Made by a program: the position numbers and the translations under genes
Assembly: GCA_035610365.1 (NCBI GenBank)
Contig: CM069432.1
Span: 167,460,035 to 167,524,034, forward strand
Direction of reading: 5' to 3'
Length of the DNA: 64,000 nucleotides
DNA from: Aquatica leii
Lineage: Eukaryota; Arthropoda; Insecta; Coleoptera; Lampyridae
Shown: one piece after another, positions 45,441 to 57,034 of the stretch
How positions within the stretch are numbered: position 1 is the stretch's first letter
Layout of the letters: each line of letters starts with the position of its first letter
Notes under the pieces: generated by a model
Told to the model about the DNA's origin: nothing
The model's input: the letters and a program-made list of their open reading frames with translations, nothing else
Database searches by the model: none

Positions 45441-45999
45441 GCTTCCGGAAATTACCGATCCACGTAAATCTCGAGGATTAGTTATTCAAAATCCTACTCG
45501 TTTAAATTGTTTTTTTTTATTTTTAAGATTTTAGATTGAGTAAAAACAAGTTCTTAGTTCACGTAAGCACAAATACAGAAATTTATAAAATATATTATTT
45601 TTAACGTTATTTGAAATAAATTAACAATTATATAATAAACAAAAGTTTTAATAAAAAAATTGCATTCTAAAAATTCATGTCGGGAAGAATAGGTTTTAAT
45701 TTCAAAGCAAAAATAAATGTTATACTTATATTGTATTTGAATTCGAATATTAGTGTTTCTTGCTTACACTACATCTGATAAGCCACGTACTTAGGTTTAC
45801 AAACAATACTGGAGCAAGTGGTATCCTGACAGTATTGTCAACTCGAATTATAGCATCTTATCTCAAACGGAGACGTAAGTTGACTGCTTGTTTACGACTT
45901 AAAAAATCACGTGCTATTGTGTCCCATTAAGCTCTTTACAAAAGCATACCAAATCCCGCATATAGTCCAGTATATTTTTACAACTTTTTTGCTAGTCTG
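45441..45999. other. Junction between two transposase relics
   Basis: AT-rich DNA without a clear frame. It may include diverged piggyBac coding sequence from about 45780 on, but motifs become visible only after 46060. Confidence 0.4.
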
Positions 46000-46582
46000 G
46001 AGTTAATCAAGGTTCTACGCAAATACATAATTAAAATTCAAGTAGTATGCAATAAAAATAAAATTTCATGTGTTAAATGGTCGGATAATAAATGTGTCAC
46101 TGTTTTAAGTAGCTACATAGACACATATTCTTTGGGAATTATAAATCAGTATGATAAACAAAACAAAAAAAAACAAAAGCATGGGTGATGTAAATCTTGC
46201 AGACATGGTAGTGGCTCTCTATCATACGGAATTAAAAGGCAATCAATGATATGCCAATATATTTCTCAAAAAACGCTTATTAGTACTAAAAAAATTTCGA
46301 TATTCGATTTTTCAATCCCTAACCAAATTTGGACGTGAGAAAAACAGTTTTTCTCAAAATCAAACAGTTGCAAATATTTCGTAGTCCAACAGAACCACAT
46401 CTAAATGAATATGTTATAGATGACACATTTGACCATTATCCCACCTTCACAAGGCGATATAAATGTTGCACTAAAGAACCGAGTTATGTATTATTAAAAA
46501 ATTTAATCAAAGGCTGTGGTTCCTACAAGATAGAAATTGTTTTCATTTATTGCATAATTGCAGACCATAATGTTATAATGTG
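46000..46582 (+). pseudogene. piggyBac-type transposase relic, C-terminal half
   Basis: KWSDNKCVTVLSSYIDT (about 46075-46125) is followed by MGDVNLADMVVALYHTELKG (about 46180-46240), the well-conserved piggyBac segment MGGVD..D.....Y that holds the last catalytic Asp (an Asp is present here). A frame at 46329-46583 has DHYPTFTRRYKCC and, in a second frame, DRNCFHLLH, matching the C-terminal cysteine-rich zinc domain. Frameshifts separate the parts. It might belong to the same family as the N-terminal relic at 14.6 kb. Confidence 0.75.
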
Positions 46583-46585
46583 ACT

Positions 46586-47254
46586 TAATACCTACATTTA
46601 TTGTTTATTTTAAAGTTAATACTTACATAATGTTCATCTTATAAACTTTTTCAAATACATATTCAGGCATTCAGTCTGTTAAGACACATGCTTTTTTTCA
46701 AAAAACAAGGCAATATGGTTTTGCCTAAGATAAAAAGTAAACATTTAACCGAGTTACTCAAAAAAATCTTAAATTGTACAAATTTTTCGTCTTGCCAAGT
46801 TAAGGGTTAATTCTATGATGAGTACAAATTTTTCTTTTAACAATTTTAACCATTTTGTAAAGTTAGAATGATTCGTGTAATTGCAGTAATCTCTTGTTTT
46901 AAGTTTAGATTTAAATATTAATAAAGAATTTAAAACAAATGCTTTTTGGCCTCTATAATGGAAAATTATTAAACGTTGGCGTTATGCAACTAGTTTCTTT
47001 AAACATTTTTCACTGCCATCATCCCAACTTTTTGAAAGTGTTTTTTTCTTTTTCTTTATGGTGTTTTAAATTTCTTAAAAACGCGATACGTTTTGATCTA
47101 ATACTTTAGGATTTACGATTACACAAAATGACCAATGAGTTTCATTGTAGAATTTTTTACTGGATGGAAAATTACAATAATGCAGTAAGTGAGCTACTAC
47201 TGCTGAGTAATTTCATGTAATTAACTTTTAAAAATTTGCAGAAATTGCAAGACT
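46586..47254. other. AT-rich intergenic, nothing recognised
   Basis: No supported feature was found. Confidence 0.5.
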
Positions 47255-47415
47255 AGCTATGTTGTTAGCTGACACTGTCGGTTATTAGATCCTAGCTATT
47301 ATATCGATAATGTCGTTAGCAAAACAATCAATTTTGTACCAATAACAACGCTTAATGACATGACTACGTAGTTAACTACATCGTGAAAGTTAACAATGTT
47401 TTATGCAACCGGGTC
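47255..47415. repeat. MITE-like repeat, copy 2
   Basis: It shares about 150 bp with 12580-12735 and ends in TTTTATGCAACCGGGTC, the complement of the tip that begins copy 1. Confidence 0.6.
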
Positions 47416-47723
47416 TGAGCTGCGTAAACAAGCAAAATAAGTTAATTAGGTAATGTCCTTTATTAAAAAAAATCGGATCAAATGCATTCAAATAATTTAT
47501 GTCTTAAATCAAAATATATTTCTTTCTACATTTTAGTAAAAGTTATCGTTCTTTTCATTTTTTAATTTGTTGCGAGAATTTTCTTGTAACTTAATTGGTG
47601 GCGGCTAACTCAGTTGAATCGGCAGGCGCATCGCAGGTTTCGATGTACTAATTATAACGTAAGATTAAAAAAGCGTCAAAACGATTAGAAACTAAATTAG
47701 AAAATTTTAAATCTATCCAACAC

Positions 47724-48430
47724 TGAAATAGAACAGATGACAAAACTCTAGTTATAACCACAAATATATTTGTTATTATATTTACAATGCTTTGTTTAAA
47801 ATGCAATGTATTATTGTAAAATTACTATAGTTTTAGTTATAACGCAATTGTTTTTTTGTGCTTCCGTCCGGCTTTACCTCGCCCTACAAATATGCTCATA
47901 CTCGCAAAATAGCACTTTCTGGACTAGTGATACAAATAATTATTTTAATTTAATTCAAACGGAGATGTTTCGATTTCATATTTTTTTTGTGTAATTTTTT
48001 GATAATTAAATTGCGTTTCTTATACAATTTTTAACAGATTACATACTATAATTTTGGATTACTTTTTATTAAAATATACTCACATAAAAATAATTTTTAA
48101 AATTAACATATTTAAATCGTGAGAACATCATGTTAGTGTTTTTAGCCACATCTATAAATACGTAATTTTAAAAGTACAGCTAAAAATTAGCATAAAAATG
48201 TTAGATACAAATTAAACATAAATATTAGCTTTATATATAACTATAATATATATTCTATGTCACTCAAATTTTAAAAAAGCATTTTTGACTTCAGAATACA
48301 GAAACGATATTGTTGGTACATATTTTTATTACATTGCCTTTATCTAATTTTACAATATTTATAATATACCGCTTAACACTAAAATAAAACACATGACAAA
48401 ACACTGGTTATAACGACAAATATATTTATT
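47724..48430. repeat. Diverged 55-bp direct repeat pair
   Basis: AACACTGAAATAGAACAGAT (47722) and AACACTAAAATAAAACACAT (48375) start two similar segments that both run on through ATGACAAAAC and ACAAATATATTT. About 600 bp of AT-rich DNA lies between. It could be a decayed LTR-like pair or a local duplication. Confidence 0.4.
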
Positions 48431-48488
48431 TTTAACGAGAGACAAAAAGGTTAAAAAAACATAAGCAAGGCAGAATTACATATATAGC

Positions 48489-48713
48489 TGAAGCGAAGTT
48501 GGGTTTCATGCAGTTTTCTTTTGCTTGAAATACCCCTTCTTCTTTATTTGTTTTAATTAAATAAAAGAGTGGACTGTACTATTTATTATTCTTGCAAATT
48601 CAAACACGGGTTTTTACAAACAGCGCAAACATGACACTGGCTTATTCATCAACCCTCGCTCGTACCTGCATCCCAACCCTTCCCTTTTATCCATATGCTG
48701 CAAGTTAGCAACA
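48489..48713 (-). repeat. BEL/Pao 3' LTR
   Basis: 225 bp. On the coding strand it starts TGTTGCTAACTTGCAGC and ends CTTCGCTTCA. It contains an AATAAAAG word on the + strand but no clear coding-strand poly(A) signal that I can fix. Confidence 0.95.
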
Positions 48714-48891
48714 TACCGGCCGCCTTGAAATATATAATATTTCTAAAATTTAAACCTAGAGTATAATATTTACAAAAGCTTAATTTTTCAAGTTCAGTGT
48801 CTACAGATATTTCTATAAAAGTTAAATAAACTGTAACTATTCTAAACTCTGCCAAATGAATGTTAATATCGCGCACAAACACTTTGCTAAT

Positions 48892-50238
48892 CTATCGGTA
48901 ACCGACACACCTTGCACGCTTAGTTGGTTTACTATAGGCTAATTTAATGGTTACAACACGCACAATCCCATCAGCACCTGGATGAACAGCGAAAATTCTT
49001 CCCAAAGGCCATTGGAGCTTAGGCACTTGTTCATCTATGAGAACTACTAAATCTCCAACATTTAGGCTTGTTGTAGATTGATGGGAGACACGAGAAGCCC
49101 TTTCATACTCGGAAAGCACTTTTTTATACCACCTTTTCCAGAAATGTTCAAGTAATTTTAATCTTTATTGAAATTGATTGAGTCGGTTCTCTGGAACGCC
49201 TATTAACTTAGGTTCCGGTATTGCTTCTGCTGCCTTGCCAGTTAAAAAATGAAACGGAGTCAAAGGTAAAGGATCATTTGGATCATTTGATAACGGAGCC
49301 AAAGGACGTGAATTGAGTACACTTTCTATTTGACACAATACAGTGTGAAAACATTCATAATTTAACTTGGTATCTTTCAAAACTTTATATAAGTGATCCT
49401 TTACTTGTCGAATATTGCTCTCCCATAGCCCTTCAAAATGCGAAGATTTAGGCGGAAGAAAATGCCATTCAATAGATTCAGATAATGAATATTTTAACAT
49501 ATTATTTTTGAAATTTTGAGTTTTAAATTTTGCATAAAATTCTTTCATTGTGTTGGCACAGCAAACAAAATTGCTGCCATTATCAGAATACACGTAAGAG
49601 GGTTTGCGTCTACACGCTATAAACCTCGTAAAGGCTTCAATAAAGGCATTTGAAGTTAGACTTGTTACAAGCAACAAATGGATAGCTTTTGTAACTGTGC
49701 AAATAAACAAGCAAACATAAGCTTTGACAAATGATGCCCTTTTAGTGTACCCGCTTTTTATTAAAAAATGACCCGTAAAATCACAGCCAGTATGTTCAAA
49801 ACAAAACTTATGTGCCGTCAATTTCTGCGGCGGCAAACTACCTATTTTAGTTTTGCATGGTGTTGGCGAATATTTAAAGCATCTTAAACATTTTCTTACT
49901 ACTTTGATGCATGCATTCCTACCGGCTAACACCCAGAACTTTGATCTAACTACAGCTAATAATTGGTTAGAGCCACAGTGCAAAAATTTGTTGTGATAAA
50001 ATTCAAGTAGCAAATAAGTAAACCTGTGCTCTTTTGGCAATAACATAGGATGTTTTGTGTCATAATGCAATTGAGATTGGCAAATTCTTCCTCCAACTCT
50101 TGTGATACCATGCGGATCTAGAAAAATGTTTAAGGTCGAAAAAAGTGAATTATTCATTTTATCAGGATTTCCTATTCTTAATTTGTTTATTTTAGTTTTG
50201 AAACATGCAGACTGTACAAATTTTACTAACTGTTTCAA
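48892..50238 (-). pseudogene. BEL/Pao integrase and C-terminal Pol
   Basis: The frame 50238-49165 (357 codons) holds the HHCC zinc region (HPMLLPKEHRF, FLHCGSNQLL, CIKVVRKCLRC), then the catalytic core: CDFTGHF (first Asp), VYSDNGSNFV (second Asp) and HFEGLWESNIRQ (Glu). All three catalytic residues are present. A stop follows, and the C-terminal tail continues in another frame at 49119-48892 (SLNVGDLVVLIDEQ, PLGRIFAVHPGADG), a typical BEL Pol end. Integrase joins cDNA to chromosomal DNA. The domain itself looks sound; only its link to the tail is broken. Confidence 0.9.
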
Positions 50239-50365
50239 TGAATTGTTGGTTTCTGATACGTTTAAGTTACAAAGATTACGATTTTTTACGTCTCAACATT
50301 GGCGATAAACCTATTAACATAAGCTCAAACTCGAAGAAGTTTGAAGTAGCAAGAAATTTTAATGA

Positions 50366-50853
50366 TTAGATTGTATCGTTTTCTGGCGTAGTAGCTAAAA
50401 GATTTACAGCAGATTTCGTTTCAAGCAATTGATCCTTGATCAACGTACCTTGCAAAGGCCAAGTAGATTCTGGTTCGCACAAAAACTGTGGTCCTTTACA
50501 CCAAAGGCTATCAGCGTCTAACGCAGAAAAACTCGTACCCCTCGAAATTAAATCAGCAGGGTTATGCTGAGCAGGAACATGGTTCCACATATCTTTAGTA
50601 GTTAACTCTTGGATGGTGGCGATTCTGTTTGCAACAAAAACCTTGGGGTGGATTTTATCTAGCCAAGGGCTATTTGAGAATCCGACCACAAAAAAGATCG
50701 ATTGATTTTAAAATTGATTGAATGGTTAACGTTAGAATATAATTCAGCTAACAACACATTAGCGCATAATTCCAATTTTGGTATAGTAACCGTCGATTTT
50801 AATAGTGCAACTTTAGATTTTGAACATAAGAGTGCAACTCGAACTCCGTGCAA
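50366..50853 (-). pseudogene. BEL/Pao RNase H region
   Basis: VTIPKLELCANVLLAELY and FLWSDSQIALG (50853-50660) and VFVANRIATIQELTTKDMWN with HNPADLISRGTSF (50689-50366) are the usual BEL motifs after the RT. They lie in two frames, with a shift near 50670. Confidence 0.88.
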
Positions 50854-51239
50854 ATTAATGGAACGAATGAAAATGCAAGTTCCATACGCTACTGTGCTAG
50901 CATCCGCAAATCGTGCAATTGCACGCTCAAAGGATTTAGCAAAACTATTGTTCTAGAAATTGAAAACTTATCAATTTGGTGTAATTCTTGCAAAAAAAAA
51001 ATTTTTGTTTGAAAATCGCAATTTTGAAATAATTGATAGAAGAACACGTTTAAAGTTCTAAGTTCTAAGTCAAATGAAAAATGAAGGCTATCTTTGGTAG
51101 AATTTCATTTCACACCCAACGCTTTTGCACTTTCGCCATTGTGAATGGGCACTGTAAAGCAGTCAATAGATTCTTTATTGCCTCTTGGTAGTACTGTAGG
51201 GTCGTTTGACAAAAAGTTTTGCAATGTAATATTACCCTA

Positions 51240-52680
51240 TGCTAATATAGACGTAACTTGAGCACGAAGTTGTATAGCTGCGGCGACTGAGTCCGCACCT
51301 CCTAGAAAATCATCAATGTATGATAATAAAAGATATTTTCAAATCCTAAGCGTTGCAAACACTTTGTGGTAAGGTAAGATGAACTCTTTAATCCATACGT
51401 GACAGTGTTTAGTTCATAAACTTGAATTGCATCTTTGGGATTCTTTCTCCAAAAGATACGTTGATAACGACGCTGCTTTGAATTAACCAGAATTTGTCTA
51501 TACGTCTTTTCGCAATCAGCGACCAGCGCTATTTGAAAACCTCTAAATCGAAGAAGAATAGCAAACAATGAATCTTGAATAACTGGACCTAACAGCTGGC
51601 AATCGTTCAAAGACGTTCCATTGTCAGTAGCGGAACTACCGTCAAATACCACTCGTAGCTTGGTGGTGAGAGCATTCTCTCGAACGACTTCAAAATTGGG
51701 TAAGAAATATTTCGCTAGATTTTGATTTGAAGCAAGCAACAGAGTCATGTGTCGAAGATGAACATATTCCGTCATAAACTCGGAGTATAGCATTTTAAGC
51801 CTAGAATTTTTTGAAAAGCGTTTCTCTAAAGCAGTAAATCTACGTAATGCGGTTGCAAAGAAATTTCCAAGATTTTCGAGTTTTTCATTAAAAGGAATAG
51901 CTAGCGTAAAACGTCCAGTGTTATCTCTAGTAACGTTATCATGAAAATTTTGCTCGCACTCTTGCTCTTCCTTGGATAAAAGAGATTTCAAATGGTTCGG
52001 CTAAACTTCCTCTAATTTAAAGAAGTTGCTTACGCTATTGTGCAATTGATTATCGGAGAGACAAAGGTTTACTACAGAAATATCGTCGGTTTTAGCCTTT
52101 CGTGTGGGATCAATAAATCCTGTGACTATGTACTCTAACTTTTGTTGCAAAATTGGTAAATTGCGACCGAGTAAAATTTGTTTGCTACCCAAGAGATAAA
52201 AAAAATGTGCAGCGCCTACTAAAATATCAATATTATCGGGTACATTGAACGCATCATCAACAAGCTTAACGTTAACAGGAATTGGCAAATTTGATATATC
52301 GAACGGGACTATACGAATTTTTCCTATAACGTCTGACACAATTAGGTAATTCACATTTAGTTTGTAATTATTGTGAATGAATTGCAATTCAAAAACGCAT
52401 CGATTCTGTTATATTAATTGGATCAGAGTGGAGTCCTGCAATTTGTAATGAAACATGTTGTTTTGATAAGTTTAATTTAGATGCTAGTCTTTTGGAAACC
52501 AAATTTTGTTGCGCACCATTGTCTAGAATACCTTTAACAACATGCATACGGACTTCAAAATCTTTAACTTGAACTTTTATTGTTGATAATAAAGTGATAT
52601 GTTTATGTGTAAACGTTTGACAAGAAAGTACGGGTTCGGGATGGATTTCTGCTACGATTTCTTCGTTTTTATGCGAAGCA
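51240..52680 (-). pseudogene. BEL/Pao protease and reverse transcriptase
   Basis: The protease region (about 52600-52480) has GILDNGAQQNLVSKRLA where an active-site DxGA is expected. Frame 52387-52001 is the protease-RT linker with ILVGAAHFFYLL. After a stop, frame 51991-51302 holds RT: TKLRVVFDGSS, NDCQLLGPVIQD, ALVADCEKTYRQI with the first Asp, and RRYQRIFWR. A shift near 51320 then moves to a frame with SYIDDFLGGADS, so the YxDD box survives, just out of frame. RT copies the element RNA in the cytoplasmic particle. Confidence 0.9.
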
Positions 52681-52681
52681 C

Positions 52682-53987
52682 TTAAGAATTTATTGTGTCG
52701 GGTTTAATTGGCCTTTTTTGTATGTGAAGCAGAGAGTGGTGAGCTTTGTTACAAAATCTACATTTAAAACTAGATCTGCATAATTTATTCTCATCATGCA
52801 ATAAACAATTTCTACAAAGGCACAAATATTGAATTTTTAGTAATCGTAACTCAGGGTTTAAACTTCGAAAATTTTCACAATGCTGTATTGTATGATTCTC
52901 TTTACAAAGTACGCAGGTAAATTTATTTTGTGTGTTGCTTGTGGTAACAAGGATTGCAGTGTTTTCTTGTTTTTGAAAAGGTTTATTGTATGAAGGCGAC
53001 CTTCCGTCGACTACATTATCTATGTCGATATCTATTAGGAATTTTACTCTTTCTTGTAAAAAGTTGGTGACCTCGGATATTGTTAAAACGTCATTAAGAC
53101 AATATTGTTTAAGCTTTTCTTTAGATTCGTTATCAATTTTGTTTGAAACGATGAATGCTAAAAATGCGCCTGCCAATTGTTCATTAGTTACATTTAAATT
53201 TTGAAGAGACAACAAATTTTTATTTAACGTAGGTATCTAGAAATTCTTTTAAATATTTAGCTGGTTTTTTCCTTACCGTTTTAATTTCAAAAATATTTTT
53301 AATGTGTTGTTGAATTATTAACTTCGGTTTGTCGTAGCGATCTTTTAATATTTGCCACGCAACGTTATAATTTTGATTTGTTATTTGTAGACCGAAAACA
53401 GTATTCGCGACTTCACCAATGAGACATGTTTTTAAATAAGAAAATTTTTGAACATCTGATAAACTTAAACTACTTATAATTGAATTGAAACTGTCTTCAA
53501 ATGAACGAAATTCTGTGAAATCGCCTCTGAATTTGGGTAATGTTAGCGGTGGAAGTGCATTATGATTAAACTGGTTTATGGTTTTATTTAATTGAGATTG
53601 TTCTCAAACACCTTGCAACTTATCGTTTTGACTATAATCATTTTGCAATGCATTTAATAAATATTGTAGTTCGATTAATCTGTTATTGAATTCTTTGCTG
53701 CTTAATAAATCAGCGGGGACATTGTCGTCGCAAACTAATTCTCTATAAATTTTGCAATATTGATCTTTTGAACTACATAATTCTGATAATAAATTTTTTA
53801 AGATATTTAATTTTGAAAAGTCTTTTGCATTTAAAGCTTCTACTAAGGATTTTTCGAACGTATTTAAATCCTCAGCTAGTTCGGAGGCTTCCATTTGCAC
53901 TAATTTTACGTGTCTGTCGATAGTGCCAGGAATATTTGCGGTCGCCATTTTTTGCAATTTATTTCTTGTGTCGTATTGATGTGGCAT
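52682..53987 (-). pseudogene. BEL/Pao Gag
   Basis: The frame 53987-53604 has an N-terminal coiled-coil-like helical region (127 codons). After a stop another frame carries LPPLTLPKFRGDFTEFRSF and YLKTCLIGEVANTVFGL (about 53560-53400), the hallmark BEL Gag segment. Frame 53215-52682 ends with Cys/His zinc-binding units (FTCVLCKENHTIQHCENF, CLCRNCLLHD, CRFCNKAHHSLLH). Gag forms the particle and binds RNA. At least two breaks occur. Confidence 0.88.
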
Positions 53988-54206
53988 TTATTGATTGAAA
54001 GAGCAATATCGTAACGTATAATATCATAAATAGCTTTTTGTATGCAATGAAAAGAAAGTGCGTGCAATTGAAAACGGAAAGGACTTACATGAATTGATTC
54101 CGGCGATTACCTTCGGTTCGAAATTAGGAAATATTTTTTACTTCTTTTTAATTTACAGAAACACTGAATCGACAATCTACTTTCTTTAATCCGGTGAGAT
54201 GGACCA

Positions 54207-54431
54207 TGAAGCGAAGTTGGGTTTCTTGCAGTTTTCTTTTGCTTGAAATACCCATTTTTCTTTATTTGTTTTAATTGAATAAAAGAGTAGACTGTACTAT
54301 TTATTATTCTTGCAAATTCAAACACGTGTTTTTACAAACAGCGCAAACATGACACTGGCCTATTCATCAACCCTCGCTCGTACCTGCATCCCAACCCTTC
54401 CCTTTTATCCATATGCTGCAAGCTAGCAACA
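54207..54431 (-). repeat. BEL/Pao 5' LTR
   Basis: 225 bp, collinear with the 3' LTR and about 96% identical by eye. It would hold the promoter of the element. Confidence 0.95.
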
Positions 54432-54436
54432 ATAGC

Positions 54437-56204
54437 ATTGGTACAAGTTCTGGAAGATAGGCAACACTGCACACATACAGTTATTGTAGTGCAATATAAC
54501 AAAATTAGCTAACATGTAATCTCAGAGTTAAACGTCGATTTAATAGAAAACTAGGGAATTTATAACCCAAAGCATTTAGTGTAAATTGAAACCGTACAAA
54601 TAAAAATCTGCGTGTGATAATATGTATATGTAAGTCGCACGTATTTTACGCTCTACAAATACACTAACTAATACCAAAAAAAATATTTACAATTCTCTAA
54701 GCCATGAGAATAGTTATCTGCATCATCTCCTAAAATCTCTAAGAGAAATAAAGCATTAATTAGATATAGGATCGTATCACAAGTAAGTTGTTAGTTGACA
54801 AACAATAAATCGTCATAATCAAATGCCTCAAGCATACGATTGGTTTTCATTATTTCTATCGCAGATGTGCCTCCAAGATTTTTCAAATATTCACAAAAAC
54901 AGCAAAAATGCTACAGCCACTTTTAACACGGATGAGTGTGAAAATTGAGAGTAAAAACTCCGCTGGGCACATACGAAGCGTACCACCGGAAAAACAGTTT
55001 TCCTCTCTTGAAACATGCTATCTGTCAAGAAGCAATCACTTGACAGCGCATTGCTCTGAATGTAGCGAAAAGTTGGCGAACCTTATACGGTAGGAAAATC
55101 ACATCAAGGCACTTTTAACTACAAATTTCATATTATTCTTCTGCATGGCATTTTTTATCCTTTAGCATTTTTAAACTAAGTAATGTTTTGGTATAAATTC
55201 TTGTCATTTTCATTTAATTAACTATTAGTCGTTGCCAGGAAAGAGGATTCCTATGTATACATCTGAACTAAGCAAGAACTTGCTAATAAAATTAGTTACT
55301 TTAAAATGTAATCGCTGATTAAAAACTAAAATTTACTTTGTATCTAGTGCTGGCAATGCAAATTTCTTTTAATTCAAATACTAACCCACTAAATTACTAT
55401 TTGTTAAAAAGCAGTTATTTTTAATATATTTTTTATAATTAAAAAAAATACGAATTAATCGAGTTAATAATTTAATTGAACTTTAAAATACCTTATTATC
55501 AAACTAAGATTTGTGTATATGATAATTCAGACATCACTACTTTTTTAATTTTTATACAATTACGTTATAATAGATTCATTTTGAAAATTGAATGGTTACA
55601 CTTTCATGCACTTTATTGACAATTGCAGTTTATTGATTCCAAATTTGGTGTACTATATGTATCGATCAATTTTTTTGTACTTGTTTAATTTTCTTGGCTT
55701 TATCATCTGTATGACTATACTTTCTCTGCAAACTGATGAACATTCAGCCATTTATTAATTATTTTGATAAATATTGGATAACCCATTTAAACAAAATAAA
55801 TAGATCCACAAATATTTATTAGAAAGAAATTTATTTCACCGATAAATGTCTTTATAACGCATTAAAAAGAGTCACAACATAAAACTATATTATACTTAAA
55901 TAACCGTCAAGATAACTGTTCTTTACTAAAATACCATTATATGTAAAATTTAATACGAATTAAAACTTATGTGCATGATTTGGTTACAAAAATACACGTA
56001 CACGTACGTAAATTATGCAATTTAATAACAATCTTTAATTTGTTAAATGTAATTATTATTTGTTTTATTTATGTAATCAAACTGGTATCAAGTTTACCGT
56101 TAATGCTAATTATTTAATTCACCTCAAAATGAAACATACATACGAATGTTTTTAGAATGTAACGTAAAATTAGAAGGGTTTTATATGTAATTGTTTTTGT
56201 TAGA
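54437..56204. other. AT-rich intergenic upstream of cuticle gene 3
   Basis: A 61-codon frame at 54908-55093 lies in a patch less AT-rich than the surroundings, but it shows no motif or splice support. Nothing else was recognised. Confidence 0.45.
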
Positions 56205-56302
56205 ATCCGGTTTTAATTACCGATGTTATCGTTTTGCTTTCAAAATTATAAACAGTTAAATTTACTATATAAACGCGTTAAAAACTTATTTCAGCATCAG
56301 TT
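56205..56302 (+). promoter_or_regulatory. Core promoter of cuticle gene 3 (GATGTTATC box, TATA, Inr)
   Basis: GATGTTATC at 56222-56230 ends 35 bp before TATATAAA (56266-56273), the same spacing as at the 10-kb gene. The initiator TCAGTT has its A at 56299, 33 bp after the TATA start, the same as for gene 2. AATCCGGTTTTAATT (from about 56205) is shared with gene 2. Confidence 0.65.
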
Positions 56303-56333
56303 CCTCGTCTTTCAGTAATACAAATTTTTAACT

Positions 56334-57034
56334 ATGATTTCATTGGTAAGTAGTTAAATTTATTATTTGTGTTATAGGTAATTTACTAATGGTTTAACTT
56401 GTAGATTGTATTTTCTGCTGTTGTCGCCGTCGTATTAGGCGGTGGACAAGAAGTAGCAGTTAGTCAAGACACATTAGGAAACTACAAATTGAAATACGCT
56501 ATTGATGGAATTTCTAGAGTAGAACACGGTGATCTTAATGGAAACGTTAACGGTGGATTTTCTTATATTGATCCACACGGTATTCTACGAAAAACGGAAT
56601 TTACTTCTGGTGTTCACGGATACAACGCTATCGGAACTGATATCCCTCTTCCAGTACAAGACACTCCTGAAGTAGCTCATGCTAAAGCAAACCATCTTGC
56701 CGCCCTTCACGCAGCTTACTTAGTACCTAGAATTCCTGAATTTCAAGGACCAGAAGAAGGTTTCATTGCACCAATTGCATTAACTAAATCCTTTGCAGCA
56801 CCACTTGCCCGCTTTGAACATTTTGCTCCTGCAATTGCACCAGTTGCTCCAATCGCACCAATTGCCCGTTTTGAACAATTTGCACCTGCTCCACTTCATT
56901 TTGCTGGTGCAGTTCATCATGCACCTCTTCCAGCATTTCCTCATCTTGGAATTGCAGAAACTCCAGAAGTTTTAGCAGCACGTGCTGAACACTTCGCCGC
57001 TCATGCTGCTGCTAAAGGTCGTTTACTTCTTTAA
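56334..57034 (+). CDS. Cuticle protein 3 (RR-type, two exons)
   Basis: Exon 1 is 56334-56345, the intron 56346-56404 (GTAAGT..TTGTAG), and exon 2 56405-57034, giving 213 aa. The signal peptide begins MISLIVFSAVVAVVLGGG. The chitin-binding block GNYKLKYAIDG to GYNAIGTDIP is nearly the same as in the other two proteins. One change is DPHG where they have DPYG. DTPEVAHAKANHLAALHAA and a C-terminal ETPEVLAARAEHFAAHAA motif flank a Pro/Ala-rich linker with APIA/APVA units and two RFE(Q/H)FAPA segments. It is a secreted structural protein of the exoskeleton. The frame is intact. The protein is closer to gene 1 in exon 2, and its promoter shares features with both. Confidence 0.9.

Larger units (their letters stand above)
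48489..54431 (-). mobile_element. BEL/Pao LTR retrotransposon, 5943 bp, full length but broken
   Basis: Two 225-bp LTRs (48489-48713 and 54207-54431) with TG..CA ends on the + strand are flanked by an exact 5-bp duplication ATAGC (48484-48488 and 54432-54436). The element reads leftward. After the 5' LTR the - strand starts TGGTCCATCTCACCGG, a tRNA-primer-site-like sequence beginning TGG at once. Before the 3' LTR is AAGGCGGCCGG, a typical BEL-type junction. Gag, protease, RT, RNase H and integrase follow in BEL/Pao order, but in several frames. The LTRs differ at about 8 of 225 sites by eye (3-4%), so insertion is older than that of the Penelope copy. Confidence 0.95.

Noticed and set aside
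54908..55093. 61-codon frame in a less AT-rich patch
   Set aside because: No motif, no splice sites with partners and no paralogue in the window.
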